Notes: generated by a model not told the origin, from the sequence alone. Positions 44,640 to 53,851 are shown, counted from the stretch's first letter. The stretch is DNA of 64,000 bases from HKCCE3408 sp039183205 (GCA_039183205.1 JBCDBR010000006.1:62001-126000), one strand, 5' to 3'. Numbers and translations are program-made.

Positions 44640-46115
44640 TCAAGCAAGTTCGCCCAATTCGATCCATACAGATTTCGATTTCAGGTATTTCTCGTATCCC
44701 GCGCGACCGAGGTCTTTTCCGATCCCGGACCGCTTCACGCCACCAAACGGGCTTGTCATATCGTCGCCGCGACCCCAGTGATTGATCCAGACCGTGCCGC
44801 TTTCTATCCCACGCGCCGCCAGCATCGCGCGGTCCAAGCTGCTGGTGTGCAGGGCGGTGGCCAATCCGTATTCGGGGTGATTGGCTTTTGCGACGCCTTC
44901 TTCGAAGTCCTCGAATGTATCTACCGACAGAACGGGACCAAATACTTCCTTTTCAAACGCCACGTTGCCAGGGCCGACGCCGTCCAAGATTGTAGGTGCG
45001 AAAGCGTGTATATTCGAGACCGCTAGCCGATCACCGCCGAGCAAAGGTTTCGCGCCCTGCGTTTTGGCATCTCGAACGATACGGTCGATACGGTCGATCT
45101 GTTTGGCGTTGATAATGGGGGCTAGCGTCGTGTCGCCTGACCAGGTTGGACCGGCCCGGACATTTTTCATTCGGTTGGCGACCCGCTCCAAAAGTGTGTC
45201 TTTCACCGCGGCTTGGACCACGAGGCGGGCTCCGGCGAAACAAACTTGTCCAGCGTTCATCGTGACACCGCGCGCGACAAGATCGGCGACATTGTCAAGG
45301 TTTGGGGCATCATCAAAGACGAGCTGTGCTCCCTTTCCGCCAAGTTCGAGGCTCACCGGCTTTAGCCCATGATGCGCCGCGTCCGCCATGATCGCCGCAC
45401 CTGTCGCAGAGGAGCCGGTGAAGGTTACGTAATTGACACCAGGATGTGTAACCATCGCGCGGCCCACATCTGCACCGCCCGGAATAACGTTGAATAGTCC
45501 GTCCGGGAGCCCCGCTTCCACACTCAGCTCAGCTAAACGCAAAGCGGAAAAGGGTGTCAGTTCGGATGGCTTTAAAAGGACAGCGTTGCCCGCAGCCAAG
45601 GCCGGGGCGAACTTCCAACTGGAAAGGATCAACGGGAAATTCCACGGCGCAATTGCCGACACGATGCCGTGCGGTTCCGTGGTAACGAGGGAAAGCTGGC
45701 TCGATGCCGTCGCCGTGACGGCGCTTTCATGAGTTTCGGCATAGGCTGCAAAGGTCCGCAATGTTGAGGCTGCTACCTGAACATCGCGCGCCAGAGCTTC
45801 TTTGTACGAACGTGAAGAAGACAGCGCTTCGAGAGCCGCAAGCTCCTCCGCATGCGCGGCGATAAGATCGGACCAACGCAGAAGAACGCGACCGCGCGCC
45901 TTCGCCGAAAGCTGCGCCCAACCGGAGGTGTGCAATGCGCGTCGGGCGACATTGACGGCCCAATCAACGTCGTCAAGGGTTGCCGTGGGATACGCAAGGC
46001 TGATCGCCATGTCCGATGGGCAGAGATGCGGAAAGTCTTCGCCTTTCACCTCACGCAGCGCGCCGCCAACAAACATGCCGCTTGGGCGCGACAGTGTATT
46101 TGGGTCGAAATACAT
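44640..46115 (-). CDS. NAD(P)-dependent aldehyde dehydrogenase
   Basis: A 491-residue ALDH with full catalytic apparatus: APWNFPL (cofactor loop), Glu in LELGGKGAQLV, nucleophile Cys in NAGQVCFAGARL, and EVFGPVLSV near the end, followed by SPFGGVKRSGIGKDLG. It oxidises an aldehyde to an acid in the cytosol. It begins 27 bases after the MaoC-type gene stop and probably shares its transcript. It shows only family-level similarity to the second ALDH at 49393-50826. Substrate unknown. Confidence 0.93.
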   Translation of the reverse strand: MYFDPNTLSRPSGMFVGGALREVKGEDFPHLCPSDMAISLAYPTATLDDVDWAVNVARRALHTSGWAQLSAKARGRVLLRWSDLIAAHAEELAALEALSSSRSYKEALARDVQVAASTLRTFAAYAETHESAVTATASSQLSLVTTEPHGIVSAIAPWNFPLILSSWKFAPALAAGNAVLLKPSELTPFSALRLAELSVEAGLPDGLFNVIPGGADVGRAMVTHPGVNYVTFTGSSATGAAIMADAAHHGLKPVSLELGGKGAQLVFDDAPNLDNVADLVARGVTMNAGQVCFAGARLVVQAAVKDTLLERVANRMKNVRAGPTWSGDTTLAPIINAKQIDRIDRIVRDAKTQGAKPLLGGDRLAVSNIHAFAPTILDGVGPGNVAFEKEVFGPVLSVDTFEDFEEGVAKANHPEYGLATALHTSSLDRAMLAARGIESGTVWINHWGRGDDMTSPFGGVKRSGIGKDLGRAGYEKYLKSKSVWIELGELA

Positions 46116-46142
46116 GTCAGGCTATCCTTTTGCGCGATTGCA

Positions 46143-47015
46143 TCACTCGATTTTGGCGCGTCCGTGGTCAAGCGCCGTAATACCGCGGTCAGCCACGGTA
46201 GCGCGGAACGAGACATCTGGTCCATTGCGCCACATTTCGACGCGGATCGTTTCGCCAGGATAAACCGGCTTGGAAAAGCGCAGTTTGATCGCGCGAAGGC
46301 GTCCGGGATCGTAGTCGCAGTAAGTGGCTAAGATCGCGCGGGTCGCAATTCCGAAGGAGCAAAGGCCATGCAGTATCGGGCGGTCGAAGCCCGCCGCTAA
46401 AGCAACATCTGGGTCGACATGAAGCGGGTTTGGATCTCCGGACAATCTGTAAAACAGCGCGGAGCGTGGGTCCGTATGGGTTTCAAATTTAGCTTGCGGG
46501 GGACCGGGCGGCATGTCGTGCGGGATTGGCTGCGGCCCGCTATCCCCGCCACACCCACCATTCCCGCGAGCGAAGTTCACGACTTTCACAGTGGCTATGA
46601 CGCCGAATTGATCCTTTATGTCGCGCTCAAGGTAAATGAGCGCGCCCTTTGCTTCGCCCTTGTCTATGATGCGTGTGATCCGGGTTTTAGCACGCACGGT
46701 CGCATCCGCGGGGAGCGGACGATGCAAGATGACCTCTTGTTCAGCGTGAAGAAAGCGATGCCAGTCAATACCCGTCGCGGGATCGCGTGCCCAAAAACCG
46801 GGACTTGCAAGCACCGCAGCCATCGAGGGTACGACTTGCAGGTTGGGTTCCTCAAAAACAAAAGGAAGCTCGGCGCGATGCGTCGGGTTTTCGCCAAATC
46901 CTATGCCTAAAGCATAGAGTATGCAGTCTTTCGTCGTATAGCTCTGCGCAATTTCGGGGAAGTCGTATTTTTGCAGCTCCCTCCGGAAATCACTAACTGT
47001 TTCGACTATGGCCAT
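46143..47015 (-). CDS. MaoC-family acyl-CoA hydratase (2-enoyl-CoA hydratase 2 type), copy 1
   Basis: About 290 residues from ATG 47015. It has a double hot-dog layout: an N-terminal MaoC-like half (YTTKDCILYALGIGFGENP, WARDPATGIDW) and a C-terminal half with the hydratase-2 motif YRLSGDPNPLHVDPDVALAAGFDRPILHGL, in which Asp and His act on the 2-enoyl-CoA. It is clearly paralogous to the protein encoded at 53912-54766. It is divergent from the acyl-CoA ligase gene, and the shared promoter contains the recurring TAATTCGCTTGC word. Confidence 0.92.
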   Translation of the reverse strand: MAIVETVSDFRRELQKYDFPEIAQSYTTKDCILYALGIGFGENPTHRAELPFVFEEPNLQVVPSMAAVLASPGFWARDPATGIDWHRFLHAEQEVILHRPLPADATVRAKTRITRIIDKGEAKGALIYLERDIKDQFGVIATVKVVNFARGNGGCGGDSGPQPIPHDMPPGPPQAKFETHTDPRSALFYRLSGDPNPLHVDPDVALAAGFDRPILHGLCSFGIATRAILATYCDYDPGRLRAIKLRFSKPVYPGETIRVEMWRNGPDVSFRATVADRGITALDHGRAKIE

Positions 47016-47083
47016 CTGGTTGCCGCCCAAGACGTTTTCGCGCAAATCGCGCCACATTCTCACTGCCCTCAAGCATTAGTGCA

Positions 47084-47109
47084 CTTGCAAATAGATAGCA
47101 AGCGAATTA
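47084..47109. promoter_or_regulatory. Recurring operator-like site, promoter of MaoC-1 / acyl-CoA ligase-1
   Basis: CTTGC (47084-47088), nine bases, then GCAAGCGAATTA (47098-47109). The second arm is the exact reverse complement of TAATTCGCTTGC, a 12-base word that occurs again at 53852 and 59850 in other promoters of this cluster. The two arms form a dyad with a nine-base centre. Confidence 0.65.
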
Positions 47110-47133
47110 TAAAGCATGAGAAGGAGAATACCG

Positions 47134-48651
47134 ATGCCGCAAGTAGTATTTGCTGAACAGACCTACCCACTTGCGGCCCTAGCTGACGAAGCTGCACGCG
47201 GTGCGGCGGGTCTCGCGGCGCTTGGCGCGACGGGCGGCCTGGTTGCGCTGCTTCTCCGGAACGATGCGGCGTTTGTGACGGTCAGCGAGGCTGCTCGTCA
47301 GGCCGGCGCGGCGACGCTTCCCCTGAACTGGCATCTTAAGGCGCCAGACATCGCCTATATTCTCGAAGACAGCGCAGCGACATACTTGGTGGCGCATGTG
47401 GATCTTTGGAATGCAATCGGGCGGGATTTGCCGGGTGAGCTCAAGCGCAATCTCAAAGTGCTGCTTGTGTCTACGCCGGATGCAATAGCGGCGGCTTATT
47501 CTGTCGACCCCAAAGATACCATTGCACCGCCGGATATTGAGCTTTGGTCCGCGATGGTCGCCGCGCACGGCCCCATCTCGGAGCCCTCAAAGAGCCGCCC
47601 ACACCCTTTGATCTATACTTCGGGCACAACTGGGCGCCCGAAAGGCGTGCAGCGGCTAAGCGCTGCGCAGCCCGCGCGTGTCGCTTACGACGCCTTCTTC
47701 GACGAAGCAGCACAAACCTTACTTGCCACCCCGTTATACCATGCCGCGGCGCATCGATTTCTGGATGGCACGCTGAAGGCAGGCGGCAGCATCGTTCTTC
47801 CCACGCGCTTTGATGCGGAAGGCATGCTTCGAGACATTCAGACATATTCGGTGACGACAAGCTTCGTTGTTCCGGCGATGTTTCAGCGATTATTGCGACT
47901 GCCTGACGAAGTTAAGCAACGATACGATGTGTCGAGTCTGCGCCATATCGTCGTGGCTGGGGCGCCCTGTGCACCGGAGCTAAAAGCAGCCATGATCGAC
48001 TGGTGGGGTCCTGTCATATACGAATACTACGGGTCGACCGAATTGGGAGCCGTAACCTTCGCCTCAAGTGAGGACGCGCTGTTGCGCCCAGGTACAGTGG
48101 GGCGACCAGTGGCGACGGCGCGTGTGGCAATTCTCGACGAGACCGGCAGCCCGTGCCGAAGCGGCGAAACTGGTGAGATCTATGGGCGACGGGACGATTT
48201 GCCGGATTTCACTTATTTGAACCGCGCGGACGCTCGGGCGGAGGCCGGGTCGGGCGATCTGGTCACGATGGGCGATGTTGGGTTCATTGACGCAGACGGG
48301 TATCTTTTTCTGAGTGATCGCAAAACCGACATGATCATTTCCAACGGTGTGAACATCTATCCTGCACAGATAGAAGCTGCCATCTTGGCGCACCCCGATG
48401 TTGCAGATTGTGCCGTTTTTGGCATTCCCGATGAGGCCGCAGGCGAACGCGTCGCCGCCATTATCGAACCGGTGGCTAACCGCAGCCTGAACGCGACAGC
48501 GCTGACGACCTATCTGACGTCAAGACTGGCGAGCTATATGGTGCCGCGCCATATGGAAGAGAGACCAAATTTTCCACGTGACGACGCCGGGAAGGTCAAG
48601 AAACGCGAATTGCGGGCGCCCTATTGGGAACAGGTGAAGCGCGCGATCTAG
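47134..48651 (+). CDS. AMP-dependent acyl-CoA synthetase/ligase, copy 1
   Basis: A 505-residue adenylating enzyme from ATG 47134 (AAGGAG eight bases upstream). Motifs: IYTSGTTGRPKGVQ (A3), YEYYGSTELG (A5), GDVGFIDADGYLFLSDRKTDMI (A7-A8) and the C-terminal DAGKVKKRELR, holding the acyl-adenylate lysine. It is slightly short at the N-terminus compared with most ligases. It activates a carboxylic acid as its CoA thioester. The stop shares the four bases CTAG with the convergent marR stop. Confidence 0.92.
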   Translation: MPQVVFAEQTYPLAALADEAARGAAGLAALGATGGLVALLLRNDAAFVTVSEAARQAGAATLPLNWHLKAPDIAYILEDSAATYLVAHVDLWNAIGRDLPGELKRNLKVLLVSTPDAIAAAYSVDPKDTIAPPDIELWSAMVAAHGPISEPSKSRPHPLIYTSGTTGRPKGVQRLSAAQPARVAYDAFFDEAAQTLLATPLYHAAAHRFLDGTLKAGGSIVLPTRFDAEGMLRDIQTYSVTTSFVVPAMFQRLLRLPDEVKQRYDVSSLRHIVVAGAPCAPELKAAMIDWWGPVIYEYYGSTELGAVTFASSEDALLRPGTVGRPVATARVAILDETGSPCRSGETGEIYGRRDDLPDFTYLNRADARAEAGSGDLVTMGDVGFIDADGYLFLSDRKTDMIISNGVNIYPAQIEAAILAHPDVADCAVFGIPDEAAGERVAAIIEPVANRSLNATALTTYLTSRLASYMVPRHMEERPNFPRDDAGKVKKRELRAPYWEQVKRAI

Positions 48652-49139
48652 CTCCGGACCAATGCGGGCAATTCCCCAGCGAGCGCGTCTCGTAAATTAC
48701 CGCGAACGCGACGCATGAGGCTTAAGAGCTGATCGACCTCTGCATCTGTCAAATTCTCGAATGACAGCTTGTTCACCTGACCCGCGGCCTCACTCAGGAC
48801 ATGCTTTTTTGATGTCGCGGATGCCTTTAGAAAGACGCGTTTGGTCCGCCTATCTGTGTCGTCAGGGCGCCTTTCGACCCAATCTGCGGCCTCCAATCGG
48901 TCGACCATTCCGCTAACGGCGACGGTTCCAATTCCCAAAAGGCGCGCAAGTTCGATCTGCGTGCGCCCATCCTCCCGCAATAGCCAATTCAGCAGATAGA
49001 CCTGAGCCGAAGTGAGGCCATGGGGCGCAAGAAACGCGTCGAGAAGCTTGATCCTTTGGCGCGCGACATGCTGGAAGACCAGCCCCGCCTCGTTCTCGGC
49101 CTGGCCGTCTTCAATGGGAGCAAGCGCGGTATCTGGCAT
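48648..49139 (-). CDS. MarR-family regulator, copy 1
   Basis: A 163-residue winged-helix regulator with LTSAQVYLLNWLLREDGRTQ, LARLLGIGTVAVSGMVDRLE (recognition helix) and the wing ADWVERRPDDTDRRTKRVFL. It is probably a repressor released by an aromatic or acyl-CoA ligand, as for MarR proteins in acyl-CoA catabolic clusters. It and the MarR protein at 60789-61253 are the natural candidates to bind the repeated site described in the intergenic regions. Confidence 0.92.
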   Translation of the reverse strand: MPDTALAPIEDGQAENEAGLVFQHVARQRIKLLDAFLAPHGLTSAQVYLLNWLLREDGRTQIELARLLGIGTVAVSGMVDRLEAADWVERRPDDTDRRTKRVFLKASATSKKHVLSEAAGQVNKLSFENLTDAEVDQLLSLMRRVRGNLRDALAGELPALVRS

Positions 49140-49246
49140 TGGATGTCCTTCTTTGGCCCTATGTCTAAAAATGCGAGAGGCGGTTTATAATTAGGATGCG
49201 AACGGAGTGACGTCAACTGAGATCGGCGACACCGCAACCACAACTT

Positions 49247-49282
49247 AAATTCTCTTGCGATTAATTCATATACGTATTAATT
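49247..49282. promoter_or_regulatory. Degenerate copy of the recurring site, promoter of ALDH-2
   Basis: AAATTCTCTTGC at 49247-49258 matches TAATTCGCTTGC at 10 of 12 positions; nine bases later comes an ATATACGTAT palindrome in an AT-rich stretch. It lies in the 253-base gap between marR copy 1 and the aldehyde dehydrogenase gene; the rest of the gap shows nothing distinct. Confidence 0.4.
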
Positions 49283-49392
49283 ACTACCGAAGCATTATCG
49301 TGTGTCTTCCCATGTGGATGCCACGAAAAGGACTTTTGGGATCGTCGCGTATGGCAGGCCCAATCCAGGTTGCGCAAAGGGAGGAATGAAAG

Positions 49393-50826
49393 ATGTTGCA
49401 CGATCGGTTTTTTATTGGAAACCAGTGGACGAAGCCGACCACTGATGCCCAGTTCATCGTCAAAAACGCATCGACCGGAGAGACTGTCGGTGCAACTGCC
49501 GAAGCAGGAACAGCGGACATTGATGCCGCGGTGACTGCGGCCCGCTCTGCATTTGATGGTGGCGAATGGTCGGGGATGGCGCCTTCTGAACGGGCCCGTA
49601 TCATGCGCCGTTTTGCTGAAGAGCTGCGCAAACGTTCCGCACAGACCGCGGAGGCCGTAAGTACCCAAAACGGAATGCCAATATCGATTTCAAGTGCTTT
49701 TGAGGGGGATGTGGCCCCGAACATCCTAGACTACTATGCGGATCTCGCTGATGAGATGGTCTTGGAAGATGTCCGACCGTCTCAATTCGGCACCGAAACG
49801 TTCGTGCAACGCCTTCCCGTCGGCGTCGTTGCCGCGATCATACCTTGGAACTTTCCGGTCAATCTATCGTTGGTCAAACTCGGGCCTGCCATGGCGGCGG
49901 GCTGTACGATGGTAATCAAGCCGTCCCCCGGCACTGTTTTGGACAGCTATGTGATGGCAGAGGCGGCTCTTGCTGCAGGCGTCCCTGCTGGCGTTTTGAA
50001 CTGGGTTCCTGCGGATCGCGAGGTCGGCCAATACCTGATCGAGCATCCGGGCATCGACAAGGTTGCGTTCACCGGATCAACAGCGGCCGGCCGTAAGATC
50101 GCCGCGCGCTGCGGAGAATTGTTGCGTCCCGTCACGCTCGAACTCGGAGGCAAATCCGCGGCGATCTTGCTCGACGACACGGACCTGGACTCTTTCACGC
50201 AAGGGATCCCAACCGCCTGCCTGCTAAACAATGGACAGACCTGCTATCTCGGCACGCGTATATTGGCCCCGAAAAGCCGGTACGACGAAATCGTTGAGGC
50301 CGTGGCCGGCTTCGTCGATGGGCTCAAGGTGGGGGATGCCATGGACCCAGACACCCATGTGGGCCCGCTTGCATCCGAAGAGCATCGCGCGCGCGTCGAA
50401 CGCTACATCGAGATTGGCAAGAACGAAGGTCGCCTTGTTGCGGGGGGGCGCAGGCCGGGTGCGTCTCAGGGCGGCTGGTTCGTGGAGCCGACGGTCTTCG
50501 CCGATGTCGATAACGCTGCCACGATTGCGCGCGAGGAAATCTTTGGCCCAGTTCTGTCAATCATTCCCTACGAAAGCGAAGACCAGGCAATCGAGATTGC
50601 CAATGATAGCGATTTCGGTCTCGGCGGGTCGGTCTGGAGCAAAGACAAGGCGCATGCAAAAGCCGTGGCCGAAAAGGTGCATACTGGTTCCATTGGGCTC
50701 AATGGATATGTGATTTCGGTTGGCTCGCCCTTTGGCGGCATTAAACAAAGCGGTATCGGCCGCGAATTCGGCCCCGAAGCGATGGGAGCCTACCAAACCT
50801 ACAAGTCGATCTTCGCGATGAACTAA
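49393..50826 (+). CDS. NAD(P)-dependent aldehyde dehydrogenase, copy 2
   Basis: A 477-residue ALDH with IPWNFPVNLSLVK, Glu in LELGGKSAAIL, Cys in LNNGQTCYLGTR, EIFGPVLSI and SPFGGIKQSGIGREFGPE. GGGAGG precedes ATG 49393. It is followed by an alcohol dehydrogenase gene, so alcohol and aldehyde oxidation are probably consecutive. It is complete, unlike the pseudogene at 16063-16671. Confidence 0.94.
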   Translation: MLHDRFFIGNQWTKPTTDAQFIVKNASTGETVGATAEAGTADIDAAVTAARSAFDGGEWSGMAPSERARIMRRFAEELRKRSAQTAEAVSTQNGMPISISSAFEGDVAPNILDYYADLADEMVLEDVRPSQFGTETFVQRLPVGVVAAIIPWNFPVNLSLVKLGPAMAAGCTMVIKPSPGTVLDSYVMAEAALAAGVPAGVLNWVPADREVGQYLIEHPGIDKVAFTGSTAAGRKIAARCGELLRPVTLELGGKSAAILLDDTDLDSFTQGIPTACLLNNGQTCYLGTRILAPKSRYDEIVEAVAGFVDGLKVGDAMDPDTHVGPLASEEHRARVERYIEIGKNEGRLVAGGRRPGASQGGWFVEPTVFADVDNAATIAREEIFGPVLSIIPYESEDQAIEIANDSDFGLGGSVWSKDKAHAKAVAEKVHTGSIGLNGYVISVGSPFGGIKQSGIGREFGPEAMGAYQTYKSIFAMN

Positions 50827-50847
50827 ACCGCGTCTTGTTCGACACCC

Positions 50848-50881
50848 TGGCGGGACCGTTTTCTCCCTGGCGGTCCCGCCA
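50848..50881. other. Strong intercistronic hairpin between ALDH-2 and ADH
   Basis: TGGCGGGACCG and CGGTCCCGCCA form a perfect 11-bp stem around a 12-base loop in the gap between the two genes. No T-run follows on the plus strand. It could act as an mRNA-stabilising or partial termination element between the two reading frames. Confidence 0.6.
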
Positions 50882-50899
50882 ATGAGGTATAGAAGTCCC

Positions 50900-52000
50900 A
50901 TGAAAACCTATAGCGCAGCCGTTTTGCGACAAAAGAACGGGCATTTTGCAATCGAGAGGATTGATATGGAGCCACCGCGCGCACGCGAGGTGGTTGTTAA
51001 GATCGCGGGGGTGGGACTGTGCCATACCGACCTGGTGGTTCGAGAAGGACATTATCCAATTCCGTTTCCGATGGTGCTTGGGCACGAGGGTTCGGGGATC
51101 GTACATATGGTGGGCAGCGAGGTGGCCGCCGTGGCGCCCGGGGATCACGTCGTCCTGTCTTTCGGCTTTGATAGCCAATGCAAGAATTGCATGAACGGGC
51201 AACCGGCCTACAGCGATCAGTTCTTTGCCCGCAACTTTAGCGGCAGGCGTCCGGACGGCACCACACCACTTACCGACAGTAAGGGCGAGGATCTGAGCGC
51301 ATACTTCTTTGCGCAATCGTCCTTTGGTGAATACGCGATAGCGCCCGAGGAAAGCGTGGTCAAAATCGACCCCGATGTGCCCATTGAAATTATGGGTCCG
51401 CTTGGATGCGGCATCCAAACCGGCGCAGGCGCGGTTATGAATGCACTGGCTTGTCGTGCAGGCACTTCAATCGCTGTATTTGGGGCAGGCTCTGTAGGGC
51501 TGGCGGCCGTGCTCGCTGCGCGTGCTGTGGGGTGCACGCAAATCATCGCGGTTGATCTGGTCGAGCACCGTCTCGATATCGCACAGAAGATGGGGGCGAC
51601 GCACACAATAAACGGTGGCACCGAAAACGCTGTTGAGCGGATCTTGCAGATCACGGATGGCGGCGCACAATACGCGCTGGATTGCACGGGTGTGCCTGCG
51701 GTTGTGCGCCAATCTGTCGAATGCTTGCGGCTGACGGGAATGGCTGGGCTTCTGGGCGTTCCAAAGCCGGGTGCGGAATTGACGCTCGAATTGCGCACCT
51801 TGCTGTCCGGTCGAGGCATCCGAGGCATCATCGAAGGCGACAGTGTACCGCGCAGCTTTATTCCGGAACTTGTCGCACTTTGGAAGACGGGGCGCTTCCC
51901 TTTTGACAGCCTGATCAAGACTTACAGGCTAGATCAGATCGAAGAGGCGATCCACGATACCGAAACCGGTGAGGTCGTCAAAGCGGTTCTTTTGCCGTGA
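50900..52000 (+). CDS. Zinc-dependent alcohol dehydrogenase, aryl/benzyl-alcohol type, with altered structural-zinc site
   Basis: A 366-residue MDR enzyme from ATG 50900. Catalytic zinc ligands are Cys41 (GLCHTDL), His62-Glu63 (GHEGSG) and the Cys in GPLGCGIQTGAGAV; the nucleotide motif is GAGSVGLAAV. The structural-zinc pattern C-x2-C-x2-C-x7-C is reduced to Asp91, Cys94, Cys97 and Ser105 (DSQCKNCMNG, then AYSDQF), so two of four ligands are gone. The insertion of about 20 residues afterwards (RNFSGRRPDGTTPL) matches benzyl-alcohol-dehydrogenase relatives. It probably oxidises a primary alcohol to the aldehyde used by the ALDH upstream. Confidence 0.92.
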   Translation: MKTYSAAVLRQKNGHFAIERIDMEPPRAREVVVKIAGVGLCHTDLVVREGHYPIPFPMVLGHEGSGIVHMVGSEVAAVAPGDHVVLSFGFDSQCKNCMNGQPAYSDQFFARNFSGRRPDGTTPLTDSKGEDLSAYFFAQSSFGEYAIAPEESVVKIDPDVPIEIMGPLGCGIQTGAGAVMNALACRAGTSIAVFGAGSVGLAAVLAARAVGCTQIIAVDLVEHRLDIAQKMGATHTINGGTENAVERILQITDGGAQYALDCTGVPAVVRQSVECLRLTGMAGLLGVPKPGAELTLELRTLLSGRGIRGIIEGDSVPRSFIPELVALWKTGRFPFDSLIKTYRLDQIEEAIHDTETGEVVKAVLLP

Positions 52001-52040
52001 AGACCAGGGCGCACCGCGGAAAGCAGCACGCCCTATTTTG

Positions 52041-53732
52041 TTAGCTTGCGGTGATCATTTCACCTACGCGCCATCCGATCATCATGCTGGCCGCATTCGT
52101 ATTGGTTGTTGTGATGATGGGCATAACCGACGCATCCGCGACGCGCAGGCCATTGATCCCGTAGACCCGCAGCTCAGGATCCACAACCTTGGCGATTTGG
52201 CAGGTCGACGTTGGGTGGAAGTAAGTATTGACCGATTTTGCCAGAAACTCACGCCACTCCGCCTCGGTGAGTTCACCATCTTGTTCCGGCAAGAGTTCGC
52301 GTTTCCGAACATCGTTGTACGAGGCTGACGCGCCGATTTCGCGACAAATCTCGGTTGATGCACGATAAGAATTCCAATCTTGCTCTTCCGCAAGGTAGTT
52401 GGCTTCGATGATCGGGTCATCATCAATGTTGGGCGAGGCCAGCTTCACATACCCGCGAGAGGCCGGGGTTGCGACGCCGGACAAAAGCGAAAAGCCGTGT
52501 TCAAATTCCACGCTATGGCCTTGTGCGACGAACGGGCTGGAGGCGTAAAGTGCGACCGTATCTGGAGCGCGCAGCGCTGCATCCGATCGCTCCCACATGA
52601 CCGCTTCGCAATGATTGTAGTGGGACGTCTCAATTGGACCGTGCGTCTCGATCGTCACACCTGCTCCGAGTATATGGTCTTGTAATCCTTCTCCCACCGG
52701 CAGATCGACGATTGCGTCGATGCCGACATCGGCAAGGTCTTCAGCTGGCCCAATTCCCGACACCATTAACAATCGCGGACTATCGATGGCCCCGGCGGCG
52801 AGGATCACCTCCGATCCGGCCCTGACGGATACGGGCGCGCCATTGTGAAGATAGGTCACACCTGTACAGGTTGTACCCTCGATATCGAGCCTCTGGACGG
52901 GGGCGTCGGTGAGGAGCGTGACGTTGCCGACCTCCATGGCTGGTGCCAAGAAAGCCGTCGCCGCAGATTGCCGTCGCAGATCCTTGATGTTGAAGTCGAT
53001 CCAGGCAGGTCCTTCCAGCCGTTCGGAGTTTATGCTCTCCGTTGGAGTGAAACCCATTGCCGTCGCGGCTTCAATGAATGCCTGCGCACCTGGGTGTTTT
53101 TTGTCGTCCGTTGGTTGGGACACGAAAAGTGGTCCATTGGAGCCGCGGTTCGCGCCTCCCGGCTCAAATGTCTCCATGTCGATAAATGCAGGGAGAACAT
53201 CCTCAAAACTCCAGCCTGTTGCGCCCATCTCCGCCCAAGTATCGAAGTCAGATCTGTGACCGCGGACATAGACCATGACATTGATCGCCGAGCTGCCGCC
53301 AAGCACATTGCCGCGTGGCCAAAGATGCGTTCGCCCGTCCGAATGGATCGAAGGCAGGGTTTGAAACCATTTCGTGGCGTCAGTCCCCAACGCGGCCCCC
53401 CACAGCACCGGATTGTGTATCTCCTCCAGATTGTCTTCGCGTCCTGCTTCCAAAACGAGGATGCGGGCCCCCGATTTTGCCAGTTGATGCACAGCCGCAG
53501 ACCCCGCCGACCCGGATCCGACAACGATATAGTCAAAATCGCCTGCGGGTATGTCCGTGGTTGTTGTCGACTGAGCGCGGACCTGGCCCGACCATGCCGT
53601 GGCCAGCGCCCCCGCCATCCCGGCGCTAAGGCCCAAGGCTGTTGCTTTTCGTATGAAGTCGCGGCGGCTCACTTTTCCGCTGCTGAACTCAGCGACCGCT
53701 GCGTCTAGACTGCGGTATGCATCGTTTGTCAT
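52041..53732 (-). CDS. Tat-exported GMC-family oxidoreductase (choline-dehydrogenase-like)
   Basis: A 563-residue flavoprotein. Residues 20-52 hold a twin-arginine signal (SRRDFIRKATALGLSAG) ending near AQS. The FAD motif is DYIVVGSGSAGSAAVHQLA; the GMC signatures are WPRGNVLGGSSAINVMVYVRG and SEVILAAGAIDSPRLLMVSG; the C-terminal catalytic region includes NTYFHPTSTCQIAK. It is therefore a periplasmic alcohol dehydrogenase, likely passing electrons to quinone or a cytochrome. GGGAGG precedes ATG 53732, only 15 bases from a candidate operator. It is divergent from the second MaoC gene. Confidence 0.92.
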   Translation of the reverse strand: MTNDAYRSLDAAVAEFSSGKVSRRDFIRKATALGLSAGMAGALATAWSGQVRAQSTTTTDIPAGDFDYIVVGSGSAGSAAVHQLAKSGARILVLEAGREDNLEEIHNPVLWGAALGTDATKWFQTLPSIHSDGRTHLWPRGNVLGGSSAINVMVYVRGHRSDFDTWAEMGATGWSFEDVLPAFIDMETFEPGGANRGSNGPLFVSQPTDDKKHPGAQAFIEAATAMGFTPTESINSERLEGPAWIDFNIKDLRRQSAATAFLAPAMEVGNVTLLTDAPVQRLDIEGTTCTGVTYLHNGAPVSVRAGSEVILAAGAIDSPRLLMVSGIGPAEDLADVGIDAIVDLPVGEGLQDHILGAGVTIETHGPIETSHYNHCEAVMWERSDAALRAPDTVALYASSPFVAQGHSVEFEHGFSLLSGVATPASRGYVKLASPNIDDDPIIEANYLAEEQDWNSYRASTEICREIGASASYNDVRKRELLPEQDGELTEAEWREFLAKSVNTYFHPTSTCQIAKVVDPELRVYGINGLRVADASVMPIITTTNTNAASMMIGWRVGEMITAS

Positions 53733-53746
53733 TTCATCCTCCCATT

Positions 53747-53769
53747 AGATAGCATACAATTGATTAGCA
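53747..53769. promoter_or_regulatory. Recurring operator-like site, GMC promoter
   Basis: Read on the minus strand: TGCTAATCA, seven bases, GCTATCT. The same 23-base arrangement occurs at 63439-63461 before the TRAP gene, with 19 of 23 bases identical. It ends 15 bases before the GMC start codon. Confidence 0.55.
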
Positions 53770-53851
53770 TCCTATTTAAATTTCTCAAAGAAAATTCGGG
53801 CATGAAATATTCGCTGGTGAAGAAATCAATGCCTCAAGGAAACAGATCAAG

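Noticed and set aside
52845..53708. 287-codon plus-strand frame opposite the GMC oxidoreductase gene
   Set aside because: Antisense to the conserved N-terminal half of a complete GMC enzyme; composition is typical of a shadow frame.
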